From an uncultured Bryobacteraceae bacterium (GTDB lineage Bacteria; Acidobacteriota; Terriglobia; Bryobacterales; Bryobacteraceae), in NCBI GenBank assembly GCA_937921835.1, contig CAKZVG010000668.1, positions 1-7,938 on the forward strand: DNA of 7,938 nucleotides. The letters are read 5' to 3'. Positions 6,401 to 7,938 of this stretch are shown here, one piece after another. Position 1 is the stretch's first letter. Every line of letters begins with the position of its first letter. The notes under the pieces are model-generated. The model was given only the letters and a program-made list of their open reading frames with translations, ran no database searches and was not told the origin of the DNA. A program made the translations under genes and the position numbers.

Positions 6401-6943
6401 CGGGTTGGACACGATCAAAGTGGCGGTGCCGGGCACCGAGATCAATGCCGCCGGTATGTTGGCGATGATGCGGTGGTTGTAGATGAACTGAGTGGGCAGG
6501 ACCGTCGCTTGGTTCCAGATGAGTTCGGAGCCGATGACGAATCCGCTGCCGTCAATCATTAACTGAAAGGGGGGGCCGCCGGCGGTGGCGAAGTCCGGCG
6601 TGATATTTGAAATCTGCGGCGTCGGCGTAAAGATGTCGAAGGTGAGGAAATTGGACTGAATGTTGCCCAGCCGGGCCGTGATCGCCACGGATCCGGGTTG
6701 GGTGATAAAACTCGCCGGCACGGTCGCCCGCAGTTGTGTCCCGCTCAGGAAAGTAGTGGAAAGCTCGGTATTGCCCCAGTAAACCTTTGTGCCCGTGCTG
6801 AAACCGCCTCCGTTTACCGTAAGCGCGAACTGCGGCCCGCCGGCGATGGTACTCTGCGGCGAGAGGGAATAGAGGACCGTTTGGGCCGTTGCAACGGCGC
6901 AGGCGGCGGCCAGGGCGAAGAGCAATGCGGCTGCGCGTTTCAT
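2744..6943 (-). CDS. Large exported protein with 13 IPT/TIG-like repeats and a distinct C-terminal region
   Basis: 1399 residues. A Sec signal peptide (MKRAAALLFALAAACAVATA) probably ends after A20. C15 follows AAA, a poor lipobox, so a lipoprotein is less likely but not excluded. Residues 22-1159 form 13 tandem immunoglobulin-like IPT/TIG-type units. Each runs roughly: ITSLSPxxAxAGGP, FTLTVxGSGF, a WNG or WNQ strand, an S/T-rich turn, ATVPAxLIAQPGTAxVxVxNPxG, then a SN-PFxV strand. Residues 1160-1399 are different: more beta-rich sequence, including GYSTPRQIT, SWYQSS and QPFTVSG, with the only two mature cysteines at 1288 and 1396. No LPxTG, PEP-CTERM, secretion signature or membrane anchor is visible at the end. 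The start follows GGAGG by four bases and overlaps the upstream stop as ATGA. It probably acts outside the cytoplasm in adhesion or as a structural stalk, by analogy with tandem Ig-like proteins; the ligand is unknown. Confidence 0.9.
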   Translation of the reverse strand: MKRAAALLFALAAACAVATAQTVLYSLSPQSTIAGGPQFALTVNGGGFSTGTKVYWGNTELSTTFLSGTQLRATVPASFITQPGSVAITARLGNIQSNFLTFDIFTPTPQISNITPDFATAGGPPFQLMIDGSGFVIGSELIWNQATVLPTQFIYNHRIIANIPAALISVPGTATLIVSNPNESTSNSIQFTIRNPPPVLQALLPAEALAGGPSFTLRVLGNSFLSGAVVLWNGNPLPTSFLAQNELQASVAASLIAQPGAASVQVRHPDGGESAVRTYPINSLRITSLSPASTVAGGPAFDLTVTGTGFSGGIQVFWNQFPLESLLLSATTVQTTVPATFITQPGTASITVRHFSGVSSNPLPFTISTTPPQITSLSPASAAAGGPQFTLTVNGSGFASGDAVLWNQTPLASTLVSGTSIQATVPAGLIAQPGTASVAVRNSSGATSNSLPFEVTATPVQITALSPSFAAAGGAQFTLTVTGSGFSSGAEVLWNQSPLASTPLSATSIQAIVPAALIAQAGTASVAVRNPGGATSNSIQFLIEGAPRITSLIPASAAAGGPQFTLTVLGSGFNPASLAGSSVVRWNGAALQTTYISASEVRAVVPPGLIEQPTTASITVDNTGRAVSNAVPFPVTAPLLLTALEPASRAAGGPAFSLAATGTGFVPGTVLRFNGVPIPTSYISQTRLQATVPAALFAAPGIATIVAANPDGAVSGPLPFTILSGPQIQFLSPPSVPAAGRAFSLTVVGSGFASEAVVLWDGTALATEQVSSAQLTAAVPASLIAQPRTVNIAVRNPDESVSLPVPFEITAPLRVTSLAPQAAVAGGPALTLTVDGTGFAPTARVLFGGIQLSTTFVSATRLLASLPAARIAQPGTVEVSVEIPNVAISNTLPFTVQPGLAISALEPVAATAGGAAFTLTVQGTGFTPSSAVRWNGNPLATNFVSDTRLTAAVPALLIGEPGSAAVTVANPDGTVSNTLNFAVRPPLRILNLTPLAVVAGGPPFLLTVDGTGFVSGSSVRWGGTPLATTLAAPDRLTATVPANLTAQPAAVFITVANPDGAVSAGITFTVSPALAITGLDPAAVTAGGGAVTLTISGSGFVSGAVVQFGGVPLPTNFVSGSRLTAGLDPALTAQPGTASIRVVNPDGGISNTLELPVRLPPVPAVSVRAPSGTADPNDSIQVGGSLAGPFPGVIAGRLTVSFEPNAVGAYADDPKNVEFANGSRIFEFTIPANQTQIPAVGLKVGTVAGTVVVTATLLRAGDSAMQPPVTATSRITVGRLAPRIDRACLIRTASGFDAVVIGYSTPRQITSATFRFNATAGANLQTAELTPAGTGDAFTSWYQSSASQSNGLGSLFRLVQPFTVSGPAEAVRDASVVLTNSSGASQTATAVFDATCPNR
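3467..6880 (-). repeat. Array of 13 coding repeats, about 261 bp each
   Basis: Unit boundaries read from the protein (residues): 22-106, 107-195, 196-283, 284-371, 372-459, 460-545, 546-637, 638-724, 725-811, 812-898, 899-985, 986-1072 and 1073-1159. Units 8-13 are all exactly 87 residues; units 2-7 vary from 86 to 92. Units 2, 4, 5 and 6 carry WNQ, while most others carry WNG, FNG, FGG or similar. Unit 7 has a short insertion after GSGF (NPASLAGS). Unit 9 is the most degenerate at the AGGP motif (PAAGRA). The array grew by in-frame duplication of a domain-sized unit; these are not CRISPR or mobile repeats. Confidence 0.88.
5309..5830 (-). repeat. Most similar adjacent repeat pair (units 5 and 6)
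   Basis: Units 5 (5567-5830) and 6 (5309-5566) agree at roughly 70 percent of residues by my hand alignment, including long shared runs such as FTLTV.GSGF, VLWNQ.PLAST and GTASVAVRN. That is clearly closer than most other pairs and suggests the most recent duplication in the array lies here. Confidence 0.6.
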
Positions 6944-7887
6944 TGCGCCTCCTCAGTGCCGGCAGCGCCGGCGAAGGCGGGGATAAACCGGAACCTCGGC
7001 TCCGGCTCGCGCGCATCGAGCAGCCACACCGGCTCTCCCGGCGCGCTCTCCGTGAGCCGGAACACCAAATCCCGGTCCAGCCGCTCAAGGGTGGTAGGAT
7101 CGCAGGGGCAAGCCAGCCGGGTTGGCGGGCCGCCCTCCCGCGGGACGATGAGGATCTCGCCGCCGCGGTTCAACGCGAAGATGCGCCCGCCGGAAGCGGC
7201 CACCAGACGCGGGTGGCCGGCGCCGTCGCGCTCCTCCGCCAGCGAGAGCCATTCGGCGCGGCCGGCGGCGTCGCGAAGCAGCCAGAGACTGCCGGCGAAG
7301 GCCACCACGGCGTCGGTGGAGGATTCCACAAAGGCCAGCGCGACGGGTTCGCCTGGCGCCGGGATCGCGCCGGCCATGCCCGCATCGCGCGCCATCAGTC
7401 GCCCTTCCGCCGAGACCCAAAGCAGCGCGCCGCTATCGCTGACCGCCGCTGCGGTAGCGTCGAGTTCCACCGGATCGCCCGCCGCAACCTTGTCCTGAAG
7501 GTTGCGAAGCACCTGCGCCTTCCCGGCGCCGAACACCGCCGCCGAGGTTCCGCCCGGGCTGAGCAGAACGCGCTCCACCGGCGCGGCAACGCCGGCCACC
7601 CGCGCCGCCGCCCCCTTGCGCAGCATCCAGAGGGCGCCGTCCTCCCGGGCGACTCCCAGGATCACGCCGCTCGCGGGCGCGGCGGCCGCGGTTTCCAAGG
7701 CGGCCGGGAAAGCGGGACCTTGCGCCAGCGAAGCCGCGGCGGGTATTCCATGAATCGTCAGCACGGCGCGGGTAGTGGAATCAAACAGGTAGCCGAGCAC
7801 CGGACCGTCGATGAGGCGGTTTTCGCCGGCCGCTCCAGCGGCCAGACAAAGCACGAACGTGACGGCGAGCATTCTGTTTTTGAGCAT
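6940..7887 (-). CDS. Exported propeller-like protein of unknown function
   Basis: 315 residues. A signal peptide (MLKNRMLAVTFVLCLAAGAAG) is probably cleaved near residues 19-21; C14 is preceded by VL, so it is not a lipobox. The mature part shows repeated short beta-strand patterns such as GVILGVAREDGALWMLR, AVSDSGALLWVSAEGRL, VVAFAGSLWLLRD and GGRIFALNRGGEILIVPR, which suggest a beta-propeller, though I see no canonical WD40 or NHL signature. The N-terminal GPVLGYLFD...IHGIPAAASL and the C-terminal CPCDPTTLERL (CPC at 260-262), VFRLTE and VWLLDAREPEPRFRFIPAF look like conserved signatures I recall from Solibacter-type genomes. The ATG follows GGAGG by eight bases, and the stop overlaps the 1399-residue gene (ATGA), so the two are likely partners. 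The frame stays open to the right edge upstream, but the signal peptide and ribosome site support this start. The function is not known. Confidence 0.8.
   Translation of the reverse strand: MLKNRMLAVTFVLCLAAGAAGENRLIDGPVLGYLFDSTTRAVLTIHGIPAAASLAQGPAFPAALETAAAAPASGVILGVAREDGALWMLRKGAAARVAGVAAPVERVLLSPGGTSAAVFGAGKAQVLRNLQDKVAAGDPVELDATAAAVSDSGALLWVSAEGRLMARDAGMAGAIPAPGEPVALAFVESSTDAVVAFAGSLWLLRDAAGRAEWLSLAEERDGAGHPRLVAASGGRIFALNRGGEILIVPREGGPPTRLACPCDPTTLERLDRDLVFRLTESAPGEPVWLLDAREPEPRFRFIPAFAGAAGTEEAQ
6948..6954 (-). promoter_or_regulatory. Ribosome binding site of the repeat-protein gene within the upstream gene
   Basis: Reads GAGGAGG on the minus strand, four bases before the ATG at 6941-6943, and is embedded in the Glu-Glu codons that end the 315-residue gene. 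With the ATGA overlap at 6940-6943 it fixes the start and indicates coupled translation. Confidence 0.65.
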
Positions 7888-7938
7888 GGTCGTTTCCTCC
7901 GCCGGATCGCTGGCTACGGCGCCCCCACGCGGGGAGGT

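Noticed and set aside
3467..6880. Regular 261-bp periodicity as a CRISPR or satellite array
   Set aside because: The repeats are in-frame protein domains that diverge at the DNA level. There are no short identical repeats with unique spacers.
7914..7938. Possible end of an upstream minus-strand gene (TAG at 7914-7916) and a CCCC-ACGC-GGGG hairpin
   Set aside because: Only 25 bases are visible to the edge. A stop in one frame and a 4-bp stem are expected by chance.

Overview
The window is GC-rich and densely coding. It most resembles Acidobacteriota of the Bryobacterales / Candidatus Solibacter type. This rests on the style of the secreted proteins: long chains of IPT/TIG-like repeats with recurrent AGGP and GSGF/GTGF motifs, plus a small propeller-like protein with a CPC...FRLTE...WLLDA tail, both of which I recall from that group. 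No marker gene is present, so the taxonomy is inference.

Left part (1-2697): a putative cyclic-di-GMP control locus. A membrane HD-GYP phosphodiesterase (1-1242, minus, C-terminus beyond the left edge) is divergent from a two-gene operon (1457-2697, plus). The operon encodes a sigma-54 enhancer-binding protein (EBP) with no N-terminal sensory domain and a single-domain PilZ protein; the two overlap by ATGA. The 214-bp divergent spacer is richer in A+T than its surroundings. It holds two copies of a dyad, GGGACA-N3-TGTCYC, centred 76 bp apart, and a perfect 12-bp palindrome near the sigma-54 regulator.

Right part (2744-7887, minus): a secreted-protein operon convergent with the first. A 315-residue exported protein with propeller-like strand repeats is translationally coupled (ATGA) to a 1399-residue exported protein. 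The latter has a signal peptide, 13 tandem IPT/TIG-like repeats of 86-92 residues and a distinct 240-residue C-terminal region that holds the only two cysteines of the mature protein. A GC-rich hairpin without a U-tract lies between the convergent ends.

Together: the left module can degrade and sense c-di-GMP and drive sigma-54 transcription. The right module makes extracytoplasmic proteins of the kind often under such control. A regulatory link between the two halves is only a hypothesis from adjacency. There are no RNA genes, CRISPR arrays or mobile elements that I can support.
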